From: Heliocidaris tuberculata
Lineage: Eukaryota; Echinodermata; Echinoidea; Camarodonta; Echinometridae
Reading direction: 5' to 3'
DNA: 64,000 nt
Assembly: GCA_025618425.1 (NCBI GenBank)
Contig: CM046838.1
Coordinates: 8,269,655-8,333,654, forward strand
Position numbers and translations under genes: made by a program. The notes below the pieces were generated by a model. The model did not search any database. It was not told the DNA's origin and worked only from the letters and a program-made list of their open reading frames with translations. This document shows, piece after piece, positions 1 through 12,002 of the stretch (its first letter is position 1; every line of letters starts with the position of its first letter).

Positions 1-169
1 AATATACGATTTGGGGGGGGGGGGGTTCGGGTGATGGTATCATGACGTATATCGAGTCGTATGGTGATTGGAAAGTGTTGAACTATAATAAAATGCGAAA
101 TTCACACGATTTCCCGAATTAGGACATTTTTCTTCTCGCAGGAACTTTAATGGCCAGTACTCTATATAA

Positions 170-344
170 CATGGGCGGCGGAACCGGGGGGGGGGGGGCT
201 GCAACCCCCCCCCCCCCCCACACACACATACTTTTTTTTTAGTAGACACGTTAAAAAAATGCCGGAAAAAAGGATCAGATCAGTTCCCCCCCCCCTTCCC
301 CCCCCCCCCCCCCCCCCACTTTCAAAAACGCTCCGCGGTCCCTG
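170..344. mobile_element. Small DNA transposon with 5-bp target duplication, copy 1
   Basis: Ends CATGGGCGGCGGA and TCCGCGGTCCCTG, flanked by TATAA on both sides (165-169 and 345-349). The interior holds long G and C runs and AGTAGACACG. A second copy lies at 25870-26057. The superfamily is not resolved. Confidence 0.7.
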
Positions 345-471
345 TATAACCTGGGTCAGCGTTATCTGGTAGGATGCGGGTGATCAGGGGATTACTAGTA
401 TTCCCGTCCGCTCTCAATTATTCTGGGGAAAAAGCCGCCCAAATATGCCCGTTTATACAGGAAAGCCTTTT

Positions 472-1147
472 CAGCCGCGTAGCCAGAATTTATTTTTTTG
501 GGGGGGCGGTTGTGAGCACGCGAAGCGTGCTCCCCAGGAGGGTGGGTTGAGGGACCTCCCGCGCGAAGCGCGAAAGCTTTGACGTTTGAGCAAATTCGAG
601 AGAAAGATAACGGCTCGCAGCACCTTTTTTAGGCGGAAATTTAGTTCGACGCCCTGACTGCTTTTCAATTATTTGGGTGCAATACTGCACTGTATGTAAC
701 AGGGGTGGGCGAAGGGATCGAGGGGGGGGGGGGTAGTTTCTTCCTTCCCACGCGAAGCGCGAAAGCTGTGACGTTCTGGTAAATTTGAGAGAAAGATGAC
801 GGCTCGTGTAGCACCTTTTTTCAGGCGAAAAGTTAGTTCGATGCCCTGACTGCTTTTCAATTATTTGGACGCAATACTGCACTGTATTTAACAGCGGTGG
901 GCGCGCAAAAGTGCGAAAGCTTTGAGATTCTGGCAAATTTGGAGAGAAAGATAAAGAGGAGTTTCCCCTCCCCGCGCAAAGCGCGAAAACTTTGCCGTTT
1001 GAGCAAATTGGGAGAGAAAGATAATGGGTGGTAGCAACTTTTTTTTTCTCTCTCTCTCACTTCCCCCCTGCTATTTTGCTCTGGGTTTTTTTTTGGGGGG
1101 GCGGCCTCCCCCATGGCTCCCCCCCCCCCCCCCTGGCTACGTGCCTG
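472..1147. mobile_element. hAT-like nonautonomous element, 676 bp
   Basis: Ends CAGCCGCGTAGCCAG and CTGGCTACGTGCCTG form imperfect terminal inverted repeats. The flanks 464-471 and 1148-1155 are both AGCCTTTT, a perfect 8-bp target duplication as made by hAT transposases. Inside are about four copies of a unit with GCGCGAAAGCTTTGACG and GCAAATTxGAGAGAAAGAT (near 570, 750, 910 and 980). No transposase is encoded. Confidence 0.78.
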
Positions 1148-1194
1148 AGCCTTTTTGCAATCATATTTTAAGATCATAATTCAAACACAACCTT

Positions 1195-1500
1195 TTGGCA
1201 AGTATAAAAAGATATTTTTTTAAAATAAGTAATGGGGTTATCAGATTCATTTATCTATTTTATTCACAATATTTAATCAGGAAACCCAATCACCAAATGC
1301 TGCTCTCCCTTGGGGTCCTGTACAAAATAAAAATAAAATGCGAGCATCACACATGTGTAGTTAATACATATCAATGATCATTATGTGTAATAAACAAATT
1401 AAAAACATCAGCAATGAAATAACACATGTTTGCTGAAATTACAAACGCAATTGTTAAACAAATTGAATGATAAGAAATGCATTTAAAGATTATTCTCCAA
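1195..1500. other. AT-rich DNA, nothing recognised
   Basis: No coding or repeat signal that I can support. Confidence 0.4.
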
Positions 1501-2775
1501 ATATTGACGGAAGGATGCAAGAGATTGTATATTTTGACAAGAGGGATCAAAACTTTTCCAAAGTGAGACTGCTAAATAGTGAAAAGAATGTTTGAAGGAT
1601 TCTGTATTACATTTGGGATAATGTAACTTATTTTGAGACGATGATCTAGTTCATGTGTATGAAGGTCTGTCCTAAAAGTAAATAACTTCGACAAACACGA
1701 GGGGGCAATACCTTTAATGCATTTAAACATTAATAAATATCTGAAAAAACGAACTGTATGTTCAAAACGCATCCAGCCTAAAGAAGCGAATAACGTATCA
1801 GAAGGATTCATAAAATCTGGTTTTAAAATCATCCTAGCAGACCTTTTCTGCAACTTGTTTGATCTTTCAGTGTCTTCCTTGAATCTATCCCCCCAAACAA
1901 TACAACAATAATCTAGGATAGGCATAACCATAGCATTATACAAGGTGAGTAATGTATTTTCATTAACACGCCCCTTTAATCTTCTTATTACACCAAGTTT
2001 CATGCTAACTTTACTAGATACTTTGGATACATGTTCCTTTCACGAGAGCTCATTATCTATCGTTACTCCTAAACATTCAAAGGAAAAAACTTGCTTAATC
2101 TCATGGTTATCACAAATTATGTTAAAAGGGGTTTCATTAGACTGCACAGATTGCGATAGTCTAGTTGTTTTTACCGATTATCATGCATTTTGTTTTTTCA
2201 TGATTTATCATCATGCGGTTTCTTTCTATACCAGTCAACATTTTTTAAATCTTCTTGTAATTTACTTTGTATTTCAGATAAAGTTGCACCTTCGCATATA
2301 TCGATGTATCATCCGCGTACTTAACAATTTTAGAGTGTTTCAGTACCTTAGGTATATCATTTATAAATATGGAAATAACTTTGGGCCCAAGATATATCCC
2401 TGTGGAACACGTTTACAAATTGTTTTACTATCAGACAATGCCCCATTTACACTAACACGCTGTGACCTATTAAATAAATAAGAGTGAAACCACTTGGTGG
2501 CATCTGAGGAAAATTCGTGATATTTCAAATTACATAATAACAATCTAAGTCTACCAAGTCAAACGCCTTTTTGAGATCGATGAAAATAACACCAACCATT
2601 TTCCCATTATTAATATTTGTATACCAATCATTAACCATACAGACCAAGGCAGTTTCAGTTAAATAATTTTTTCTAAATCCGAATTGGTTTACAGATAAAA
2701 AATCCATCCTCTTGGGTCCAAAAATGTAAAAAGGTGGCGCATTAATTTTATTCGTACTTAACGTACTTCGCACTA
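1500..2775 (-). mobile_element. Degraded 5'-truncated LINE, reverse transcriptase remains
   Basis: On the minus strand three fragments follow one another: FGFRKNYLTETALV with IFIDLKKAFD (2525-2773), YLFNRSQRVSVNGA with VPQGYILGP (2361-2543), and a C-terminal part with YNAMVMPILDYCCIVWGD (1572-2003). The catalytic YADD box is at 2308-2319. Frameshifts and stops separate the fragments and the endonuclease is missing, so it is dead. It resembles CR1/L2/Jockey-type non-LTR retrotransposons. Confidence 0.82.
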
Positions 2776-2957
2776 GATATAAAATAGGAGATGGTTCGGT
2801 TTTGCTCCCTGAACCTGAGTGTGAAGGAAGTCAAGTCTAAAAGACCCACAAAAAACATAACAAAACATTTTGTGTTGAAATGAAATTATCCTAAATGTAT
2901 CAGGGCTTAAAAAACTGCTCATGAGTCTCGGAACAGAGACACTAATTTCTTTTATAT

Positions 2958-3200
2958 GTTATGGTATGAAACGGATGTATGACAATTGCTCCTGCGACAA
3001 TGAACTCGGTAGATAGAAATGAATATGCGACATTTGCTCCTCGACAATTTCTGAGCCGACATTTGCTCCGGCGACATTTGCTCCATTGGAGCGACAATTC
3101 CTCCGCGACATTAGCTCCGTAGAAGAAAATGAATATGCGACAATATCATTGCTCCGCAACAATTGCTCCGTCGAAATACATGTATGTCGAGACAATTACT
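2958..3200 (-). repeat. Minisatellite of degenerate GGAGCAATTGTCG units, copy A
   Basis: About 15 units of 13-16 bp built on GACAATTGCTCC/GACATTTGCTCC. The same array, including a section around AATATGCGACAATATCATTG, lies in opposite orientation at 6740-7130. It abuts the inverted-repeat element that starts at 3202. The open frames in it are repeat artefacts. Confidence 0.75.
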
Positions 3201-3201
3201 A

Positions 3202-4121
3202 CACTCTTAAAAAAGTTGGGCAAAAAAATGCCCAATTTTTAACCAACACTGGGCAACATACTGTCCACACAACTTTTGGTTAAAATTTGCCCAACTGATG
3301 TTGGGCAATCCATTTACTATGTTGTTGGGCAAATTAAATTGCCCATCAGTTGGTGACCCATTAGATTTTTTACCCAACTCTACAATTACCCAACTGTTGG
3401 TTATATTCTCAGTTGGGTAATTATTGCCCAACCAATCTTACCCAATAGGATTGCCCAACCCTCTATTTGTTCAGCTGTTTGGTAACAAATATCATGTGGT
3501 TGGGCAAATTCAGCTGCCCAATTTATTGTTTCCTTTTTCCTCCAACCTAGGTTAAAAAAAAATGAAATCTGCTTGATATGTCCTTCTGGGTCTTAACCTA
3601 ATCAATCCTAACCTATATCCTATTTTAAGCTATCCTATCCTATATCTTAACCTATCCTATCCTAGTCCTATCCTATGCAGTTAGTGCAAACTAGTGCAAG
3701 CTCTTATATACCCCTTATATTTTTTTATGCATTCGGTGACAGTTAGTAAATCGGGCCACCCCAAACCATACGCTACTAAAAATCATGAATATTCATATAA
3801 GTGTTTTCCCCAATATTGGGTAAAAATATTTACCACAAGTTGGGCAAAAGCGAATTTCTAACCAACCATCAGTTACCCAACAAAATTTACCCAACTGGCA
3901 AAGGAAATGTGACAAAATTACACAACTACAGGGCAACAAGTACCCAACCCATAATTACCAAATACTGTTGGTAAATATATGCCCAATATTTAGGTAAAAA
4001 GTATTGACCAATATTGGTTACACCACTCGAGTGTCCAGTTGGTTAATAATAGCCCAGAATTGGGAATATTTTTAACCAACCAGCAGTTACCCAACTAAAT
4101 TTACCCAACATTTTAAGAGTG
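3202..4121. mobile_element. TTGGGCAA-rich terminal-inverted-repeat element, about 920 bp
   Basis: Starts CACTCTTAAAAAAGTTGGGC and ends TTACCCAACATTTTAAGAGTG, near-perfect inverted ends, with TA on each side (3200-3201, 4122-4123). Dozens of TTGGGCAA, TTGGGTAA and reverse-complement copies fill roughly 3225-3530 and 3800-4115, with a unique middle near 3540-3790. No protein is encoded. TA flanks suggest a Tc1/mariner-type or similar nonautonomous element. Confidence 0.7.
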
Positions 4122-4123
4122 TA

Positions 4124-5040
4124 CCATACCTCTATTGCTTATCCCACGAAAATGAAAGTGGCGTAGATCCATTTCGAGGAGTGGGTGGGGGATGAACGTG
4201 TGAAGGGAGATGATTTTGGAAGATTGATGCCACCGGCGTAAATCCGTTTCGAGGAGTGGGGTTGGGGAATGAACGAAATATTTTGCCGAAATTTCTTGCT
4301 CACATTTGAGTATACACACCCCTCAATCCACACACCCTAACACACGTACTTTAAAAAAAAAATTATTTTGCCAGCGAGTCAAAAATTACTACTTCTTGTT
4401 TTAAAAGAAATCTTATTTCGTCATCAAAATACACCACAGGCCTATAACCTTTCTAGAATTCGTCCACCTCCCGTTGCATGCCCAATTTGTTGGCCTTCCC
4501 AGTAAGTTTCACTCTAGATTTTCAGTGAGCGCAACGAGGGACGAAAAATATACAAAATTGATTTATAATGTACACCTGTACTTGCAGAATTCGAGGATAT
4601 AGTCGGACACCTCGCTGCAAAAATATGATATGAGGGCATCCGCTGCTGGAATAAGAATAAATGCTTCTAGATTTTATAAGCGGGCAAAAATTGATTATTC
4701 CTTACTACTAAGAACAGGTTTAAGTGTATTGTTACGATCTCTTCTGATTTTTCGTAACGTACATTTATAGGCATCTTCCGTTCACACAGAGACTATGATC
4801 AGGGTGTGATGATAGGAATAGGCTAATGGTCACAGGCGGTTATCTCCTGAAAATTCATCTATTTTAGGTCAACTTGCCGCTCGAATCCTTGCATTTATAT
4901 AACTATCACTTTATGAGTTAAAGAATTTAGCATAAATATTGGATAGAGAGACAAGATGCAAACCTATCCCTTTTCTTAAGAATATTAATATAACCGGCAT
5001 TGGTTTAGATAGTGAAATGCAAGCGAGCGAAGCGAGCCAC
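4124..5040. other. Intergenic DNA with a short local duplication
   Basis: Near 4160 and 4234 the motif GGCGTAxATCCxTTTCGAGG occurs twice. I recognise nothing else here. Confidence 0.45.
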
Positions 5041-5170
5041 GCTTTAGATTCAATTCAATTCAATTTTATTCAATTCAGCTTTATTCAATCCCATATATAA
5101 AACAGTATCATTAAACATGCAAGAAATATAATATAGTATAGTATGCTTAGACATAATCATTAATAATTGC
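5041..5170 (-). mobile_element. Possible LINE 3' end with CAATT-type tail
   Basis: TTCAATTCAATTCAATTTTA at about 5049, followed by AT-rich DNA, looks like the reversed 3' tail repeat of a CR1/L2-like element. No coding part is seen. Confidence 0.3.
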
Positions 5171-5179
5171 ATGCAATTA

Positions 5180-5860
5180 TTATAACATGTCAAGACTGAC
5201 AATAAAAATAGGAATTCGGTTGCTGTATAAAAACCCTTGTGGGTTTGTCGTGACAGCCACTTTCAGGTTTTCCCTTCATTTTCATTCCTCTTTTTCCTTT
5301 TTCTTTTCCTCTCATTTACATTATTATTTCTTCTTTAAAAAGGGGGGGGGGGTATGTACGCGCCATCACCCCTAGCTACGCTATAAATGCAAGACAGTAA
5401 GGACAGTAATACTTTGTAGCCCGCGACGTAATTTCAGAAATATTTTTGGCCCACTGACAAAAATAGTTAAGAACCCGGGCCCTGCATGATTACGAGCGAG
5501 CGAATCGAGCAGGCCGAAATTATTACTCGGAAAATGGGCATTGAACATGAAAGTGAGTGAGATTAAGAACATCATTTATTTGAAACAGGCATTTTGACGT
5601 GAATGAGCAAGCTTTAAATAATGATCGTGTTGTTTTTTACCCCATTATTAAGTCCCCTCCCCCCCCCCACCCCCCCCCCCCCCTTCCCCATACGCCACTG
5701 GACTCAACGTACATAGGCCTTTGGAGGTTTTTACTTTTATTGTTCTTTTAATGCATCGTGGTTTATGTATTTGCTTTCGCTGCCATACGCTTGACGTTTG
5801 CTCTGATTCTTGTCTGTGTTTTTTTGTTTTTTTTTTAGTTTTGGTCTGAATAAGCCGACA
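5180..5860. other. Intergenic DNA with G and C runs
   Basis: Poly(G) near 5342 and poly(C) near 5659 are followed by CTAGCTACGCT and TACGCCACTGG, motifs seen at hAT-like element ends elsewhere in the window. Full elements with target duplications could not be delimited. Confidence 0.35.
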
Positions 5861-6360
5861 CCAGCTCAGCGTGGAAGGAGCCGGGGAGCTGGTTCCAGGC
5901 ATAATTATGACCAGCTTAGAGAGAGAAAAAGGAACCTCTACAGTTTAGTCAATATTTGTTTGTTTTTGTTTGCAAGATGTTTGTCAGCTCCACGTTGAGG
6001 GAGACCCGGGAGCGAACACTTCATACCCCGCTTGATCAGTTTAAAAAGTTGAACAAGTAGAACTTGGCAATCCAGAATGATTGTCGTACTTTTATAATAC
6101 TGGTGTATCTTATCTTCCATGTTTGTATTACTTTTGTTTATTTAAAAAAAACAACATGCAGATCCGCATGGGGGAGTCAGGGAGCTGGAGGCATTAGTAT
6201 ATTTTCTGTTTGATAGAGTACTGCCATATATTAATATATGTAAATTTGTTTTGTTTGCGAGGCATTATGCAAGCTCCACGTGGTGGGAGGCCCGGGAGCG
6301 AACACTTAATTCCTCCAAGTCCCAATAATTTTGGTCGTGTATTCCCTCCCCCTCACTATT
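5860..6360 (+). repeat. Diverged tandem duplication, two units about 290 bp apart
   Basis: GGGGAGCTGG and the module CAGCTCCACG...GACCCGGGAGCGAACACTT at 5984-6020 recur at 6160-6310 as AAGCTCCACG...GCCCGGGAGCGAACACTT. No coding potential. Confidence 0.6.
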
Positions 6361-6499
6361 ACACTATTAAATTAAACCTTTGAACTTTAGCAATTCGCAA
6401 TAACCCACATACAGGACAAGCTTGTTTTCCCCACTAGCAAGTGTCATGACTAGTAGATAGAATGGCTATTTAGATATAAATGTTCGCCATCATATACTC

Positions 6500-6740
6500 A
6501 GTTGTGTTAAAGATGTCCAGCAAAAAAAGAAAGAGAGAGAGAGAGAGGGGGGGGGGGGGGGAGTAACAAAATAATAAAAGATATAAATGAATAATTAAGT
6601 ATAGGAAAATTCAGAAAGGAAAGTGGTAGAAAAAAAAAATCTTCAAAAAGATTTCATATTGCCAAATCCCAAAACACCAACAACAGCTGCTATTGTTCTG
6701 AATTCATTGTGTTCGCTTTTGATAAGGACTTTATATACAT
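6500..6740. repeat. GA/G low-complexity run and flanking DNA
   Basis: AAAGAGAGAGAGAGAGAG followed by about 14 G near 6530-6561. The rest is unremarkable. Confidence 0.6.
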
Positions 6741-7130
6741 GTGAGGTTGTCGTTGGAGCAATTGTCGCATATGAAAGCTTTTATCGACGGAGCAGATGTC
6801 GGCGGAGTAGTTGTCGCATGAGCAATTGTTGCGGAGCAATTGTTGCGGAGCGATGATATTGTCGCATATTCATTTTCTTCTACGGAGCTAATGTCGCGGA
6901 GGAATTGTCGCTCGAATAGAGCAAATGTCGGCGGAGCGCTTTTCGCCGGAGCTAATGTCGCCGAAGGAAATGTCGGCGGAGCAATTGTCGGCGGAGCAAT
7001 TGTCCCATATATTCATTTTTATCGTCGGAGAAAATATCGCGGGAACAATTGTCGTTGGAGCAATTATCGTATTTTTAGGAGCATTTGTCGCAGGAGCAAT
7101 TGTCGCCGGAGCAAATGTCGGTTCCCCTGT
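6740..7130 (+). repeat. Minisatellite of degenerate GGAGCAATTGTCG units, copy B
   Basis: More than 20 units of GGAGCAATTGTCGC or GGAGCAAATGTCGG type. It is the longer, oppositely oriented relative of the array at 2958-3200. The frames reading NCRSNRANV-type peptides are repeat translations, not genes. Confidence 0.78.
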
Positions 7131-7139
7131 CCGTCAGGT

Positions 7140-8180
7140 CAAAATGTATGACCGCTGCTGATGTCTGGGGTTACTGCACCGGCACTCGACAATCACCAAC
7201 CGTCAGTAACTGCCCACCACCAGGCCTACCAGCAATCACTCATCCGTTGATGGCAATCGATCAGCATGAATAGACCATAGGCTGCAGAGTAAATGCCAGA
7301 TGAAACCTCTAGGAGATCTATCGGGTCATGAGTGGGGCGGAAACAGTGTGATGGCTAATTTGAAGCACACAATCCTATATCTTAGGGATGTACTACACTA
7401 TCTATCCAGAAAACAAATCAATAACGTAACAGTTAGTAAACTAACCCTTTCATTAAAACAACATAATCCCTACTGCATTATCAAATGTAACTACTGATTC
7501 TTGACAAGACAATTTTATCAAGAAATAATCAATCAAAATGAGTCATTACAAAACCCTTATATCATTTAAATATGCGAATAGTGCTAATTTTCCTGCCTGA
7601 AGCCCAACCAGTAGCCTTACGTTGTAATCTCTATTAGTTTGCACGTTGTAACCAATATGAAGTCACCTATAAAATATTTGGATTAGAGTATTAACCACTC
7701 TTTTTCAAAAGTGGTGCCTGTAGTTTTGTTCACAACAAAGAAATGACCCAATGAATTTTAAGCGCCTTGTCATTGGTTGCCTTCAGTTGCGTCACTCGTT
7801 CCCACTCGTTGCTCACGAGTGAAAATACTTCAGTTTGCACACGATATTGAGCGGAACTAGTCTCGCTCTGTCAGTGAGACGGCTGATGAAGGAATATCGG
7901 CATGCTCAATCAAAAAGGAATGCTTTACCACTCAATTTGGAGTGAAAGTTCCTTCAATCTTAATGTCGAGGGGCACATTCACCCGTTTACATTTAGAGAG
8001 TACGTCAAACGTAATGCAATTTAACATAATAAATCTAAATAATAATTGGGTCTTATTTACCTAGGGTAGCCACATCAGTATGAATATCGCTCTAACTGCG
8101 GGCCCTGCAATTCTTATTACCCCAGCATTGCCAGGTACCCACTTACACCTGGGTCGAGAAGGACAAATGTTGCAAAACAC
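7140..8180. other. Intergenic DNA, nothing recognised
   Basis: No coding, RNA or clear repeat signal found in about 1 kb. Confidence 0.35.
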
Positions 8181-8181
8181 C

Positions 8182-8396
8182 TTGGCCCGAATTCACAAAG
8201 GAGTTTTAAACCATGGGTAAGGTTTAAACCTCCGTAAACGTACTGAAATAAGTGTAATTAAGCCCACAATGCCCAATCGTGCGCTCAAAGAAAATATATG
8301 ATTGGATAGAATTCCGTGCACACGTACGCTTGAAAAACCCAGGAGGGGGTTTAAACCATACGGTTTAAACCAAACCTCTTTTGTGAATTCGTGCAA
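8182..8396. mobile_element. MITE with GAATTCACAAA inverted ends
   Basis: Left end TTGGCCCGAATTCACAAAGG and right end reading, in reverse complement, TTGCACGAATTCACAAAAGA. Inner GGTTTAAACC motifs are also mirrored. About 215 bp, noncoding. Confidence 0.7.
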
Positions 8397-8399
8397 TTG

Positions 8400-8495
8400 T
8401 GTCCAAGGATAAAATCACCCAGCGAGGATCGAAAACAGGACCTCTCGTATGACAATCAAGAGCCGTCATCCATATGTGCATGAACTGAGGTACAG
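8400..8495 (-). mobile_element. Degraded tRNA-derived SINE fragment
   Basis: On the minus strand GGCTCTTGATTGTCATACGA is followed by TCGATCC, matching the better copies at about 35900-36025 and 50938-51075. The B box is worn. Confidence 0.55.
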
Positions 8496-8499
8496 GCTG

Positions 8500-9820
8500 A
8501 TATATAGTTTAAGCACATTGGATTATAGTAAACAAATATACCATGCACTGAGAGGCTCAAGTTGAATTTATGAATATGTGGCAGGAATGGATATTTCTGT
8601 CACCGAGGAATCAATAATTTCACTAGTGACTCGAAACAGTGCATGATATATCTGTTTTATATCCCTCCAACGAATCTTGATAAAAATGTACCGCGGTTTT
8701 ACACAGTTTTTTTTTTTTTGGTTGTTTTTACAAGTTTTTTTTATTCCTTTCTCTCAAACAAAATTACAAATGAAGTTTAACATTTCATACAAAATTACAA
8801 ATAATTTTTTGACATAAACGAAATTACACGTAAAATTTCACATTCCATAAATACATAATTACAAATAAATCTTCACATTAACATAACTGCAAGTAATAAA
8901 GTTTCACATTTCATATACAAAATTATGATAAATTTTCTCATAAACAGAATAGCAAACAAATTTTAACAAGTTATACCTTGGAATAATAAATGATTGGCAT
9001 AAAAATACAGTAATCAAGGGAAAATTATGTATATAATGTATACTTCAACTTCTGTCTAGAGAGAAAGGAAAAAAAAAAAGAAAGAAAAGGAAAATGGAGT
9101 GGAGGTGATTTTGCAGTAGTTATCATTTCGGCAGCAGGTGGGTGTGTTGCCGGCTTCTTTACCCCTCCCCCCCCCCCCCCCCCCCAAAAAAAAAAAACAA
9201 CAACAAAACAACAACAACAACAAACAACAAACAAACACAGTGGTCTGTGAGGCCGATACCGATAGCAATTTTTCACACGTTATCGATGAAAAACCACTGA
9301 TCGATCACATATCTGTTACGACATTCATGGTATAGTGCACTATACCATGAATGACGTCACGCTATAGCACAGTTTCCTTCATCGGCAACGGCATTGATCC
9401 ATGAATGAGGGATATAATTTAACATATTAACGACATTTAAGAATAATAGAGAAAAATGCATTAGTGTGGTTTACTCTTACTCTTGCTAGCTGAAAGGTAC
9501 AGGGGAAGACTATTTATAAAGGAAAAAGCTGCATAAAAATAAAGAAAAAAACACTGAGTTAATATGTCCTAGACCAAATACGGGTTTGATATTATTCGCT
9601 TGTTTATTTCAACCACAGGTTGGATTTAAGTGCGTCACTTTAGGGCATGGCGTGCATTCATCGGGTTACTAGTATCATTTTATTCTTCCTGTTTGAAACG
9701 AGCCCTTTTGGAAGTATAATTATTGTACACAGGCTGTAATCGTGGAGGGGGTGGGCTGTAGCTCAAGAATGCCAGCATGTTAATAGATTCAGATATAACG
9801 ACTACTAAAAATGAAAAATA
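8500..9820. other. Intergenic DNA with A/T and C runs and one perfect palindrome
   Basis: Includes T run 8707-8720, poly(C)/poly(A) near 9165-9197, CAA-rich 9200-9237, and a 32-bp perfect palindrome at 9322-9353. No gene seen. Confidence 0.45.
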
Positions 9821-9821
9821 G

Positions 9822-10174
9822 ATTTGATTTGATTTGATTTATTTTCTTCTGCATTCATATAAGTACAACATTTTTCGGTAACATATATAAAATAAAATAC
9901 AAAAGTACTTTTTGACAATGAATCATAAATAGCAAGTATATGTAACAATCATTTTTCAAAAACAAACACGAAATGATAAATTGTCAAATTATTGTAATTC
10001 ATCAAATATAAAGTCATTTGTGGAAGAAGGACTACCATTATAAGCAATTTGCTTGAGAATATGGCAGCCCCAGACAAATATTATGAAATAGCTAAAACAT
10101 GTTTAAATAAGCAGAATGGATAAATAATTGAAATCCTAAATTAAAAGCATATTGATGATGATGTTGATCATGAA

Positions 10175-10206
<32 letters not shown>

Positions 10207-11816
10207 GAGTTGACACAGAAATTTTACCTTGTATATTCAGATAGTAACATCGTTTTAACTTTGGCTTTAAATGAGTAAAGGGAACAACAGGATTTAATAA
10301 ATTCTGGGAGAGAATTCCATAGGTCTGGACCATGGTGTCTTATTGATCTATGGGCAATCAGTAACTTTGGGTTGACTAGATGAAAATTGGAGGAATTGCG
10401 AGTAGGGTAGGAGTGAATAGTGGTATTTAAATTATGAAATTTTTGAAATGAAAGTAAGTCATTTAGATACTTAAATATGAACAGTAAACTTTGTAGTGAA
10501 TTGATGTCGAATACTGTTAGAGTTTTCAGTTGGTAAAATATTGGTCTGGGGTGAGATAAATATGGTGAACCGGTACATATACGAAGTCTTTTTTTTTTTG
10601 CAATAAGTAAATAGAGTTGATTTTTGTTTTATTGGTAGTGGCCCATACTAAATTGCAATATGTTATATATGGTAATATCAATGAATTATAAAGCATAGTG
10701 AGCGTTTTACAAGGGACAAATCTCTTTATTTTATAAAGTATACCAACATTCCTAGAAATAGAAGTAGTTATATGACGTATATGTTCATTCCAATTTAAAT
10801 TTTCATCGATAATGACACCCAAAAATTTTGTTTGTCTCTTTCTTTCTAGAGGTATATTATCTATAAGTATGCTATATGGAAAATCAATGACATGAGCATT
10901 TACGTGCTTGAAATACATGAAATTGGTTTTACCTAAATTAAGGGACAATTTATTGCACTTAAAACACAAAGATAACTTTGGTAACTCATTATTAAGTGTA
11001 TTTACAAGGGTATTTAAGTTATGATGTGAACAGAAAATGTTTGTGTCATCTGCAAATAATATGAAAGATAAAAGAGGAGTTGTATTAGTTAAATCATTAA
11101 TATATAATAGAAAGAGTAAAGGGCCTAGTATTGACCCTTGTGGAACACCGCATTGGATTGGTAGGAAATTTGAAGAAACATCATTATACACTACATATTG
11201 TTTTCTATTAGATAAATAGCTCTCAAACCAGGAGAGGGTAACTCCACGAATTCCATAAGAGTGAAGTTTTTAAAGTAAAATATGGTGGTCAAGCGTATCA
11301 AAGGCTTTAGATAAGTCCATGAATACTCCTATTACATGTTCTTTATTTGCCATGGCATTCGTTATTTTATCATATAATTGTACTAAAGCTAGGTCGGTTG
11401 AATGTCTTTTTCTGAAACCATATTGATTTATATTTAGAAAATGAAATGTATCTTAAAAGTTATACAGCCTTTTGTAGTTGTTCATTGACATAAAATGCTA
11501 AACCCCCTCCTCTCTTTTGTTCTCGATCATGTCTGATCAGTGTATAATTCTGTATGTTGAATAGGTTGGGCGAATTGTTATGAAGCCAAGTTTCCGTGAC
11601 ACCAGTAATAGAAAAGGGAAAATTGTTCAAAGTATATAGCAATGTTTCCAGAGAATCAAAATTTTTGCTTAGACTTCTAGCATTTACATGAAGTAAACTA
11701 AATTTGTTTCCTGTTTTTTGAAAACTAGAAGTAAATTCGTCAATTGAGTAATAGTTACTATCAGAGGATAAATTGTTAATATTGAAAATAGATAACTGGT
11801 CTAGATCAGTAGTCAT
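9822..11816 (-). mobile_element. Internally deleted LINE (endonuclease N-terminus joined to reverse transcriptase)
   Basis: On the minus strand 11460-11816 encodes the start of an apurinic-type endonuclease (FSLLHVNARSLSKNFDSL, ITGVTETWL). It ends at about 11455, where the sequence jumps into the reverse transcriptase (YGFRKRHSTDLALVQLYDKI, FMDLSKAFDTLDHH). One in-frame stop lies at about 11275; beyond it 10526-11191 is open with VPQGSILGPLLFLLYINDL and FADDTNIF. The 3' end is marked by GATTTGATTTGATTT near 9825-9840. CR1/L2-like; not functional. Confidence 0.85.
10148..10205. repeat. (GAT)n microsatellite inside the LINE 3' region
   Basis: Interrupted then pure GAT/ATG triplets. A similar ATG run is at 11974-12002 just past the LINE 5' end. 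Confidence 0.85.
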
Positions 11817-11973
11817 AAAAAATAGCTTCTATAACCAATCTATTATAATTAAAAGTGTAACAACTAATTCGCATGTAAAGTTTCTGTGTCGTACTAGTAT
11901 GACAGTGGTAATGGTCATGAGATGGAAAGAGAATGGAATGACGATGTAATGATAGGAGGTGACATAAGGATGA

Positions 11974-12002
11974 ATGATGATGATGATGATGATGATGATG
12001 AT
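11974..12002. repeat. (ATG)n microsatellite
   Basis: About ten perfect ATG triplets. Confidence 0.85.

Noticed and set aside
2958..3200. CRISPR-like repeat array
   Set aside because: Units are adjacent and degenerate without unique spacers, in an intron-bearing eukaryotic sequence.
2959..7161. Overlapping open frames with NCRSNxANV-type peptides
   Set aside because: They translate the GGAGCAATTGTCG minisatellites in several frames; the repetition is at DNA level, not protein level.
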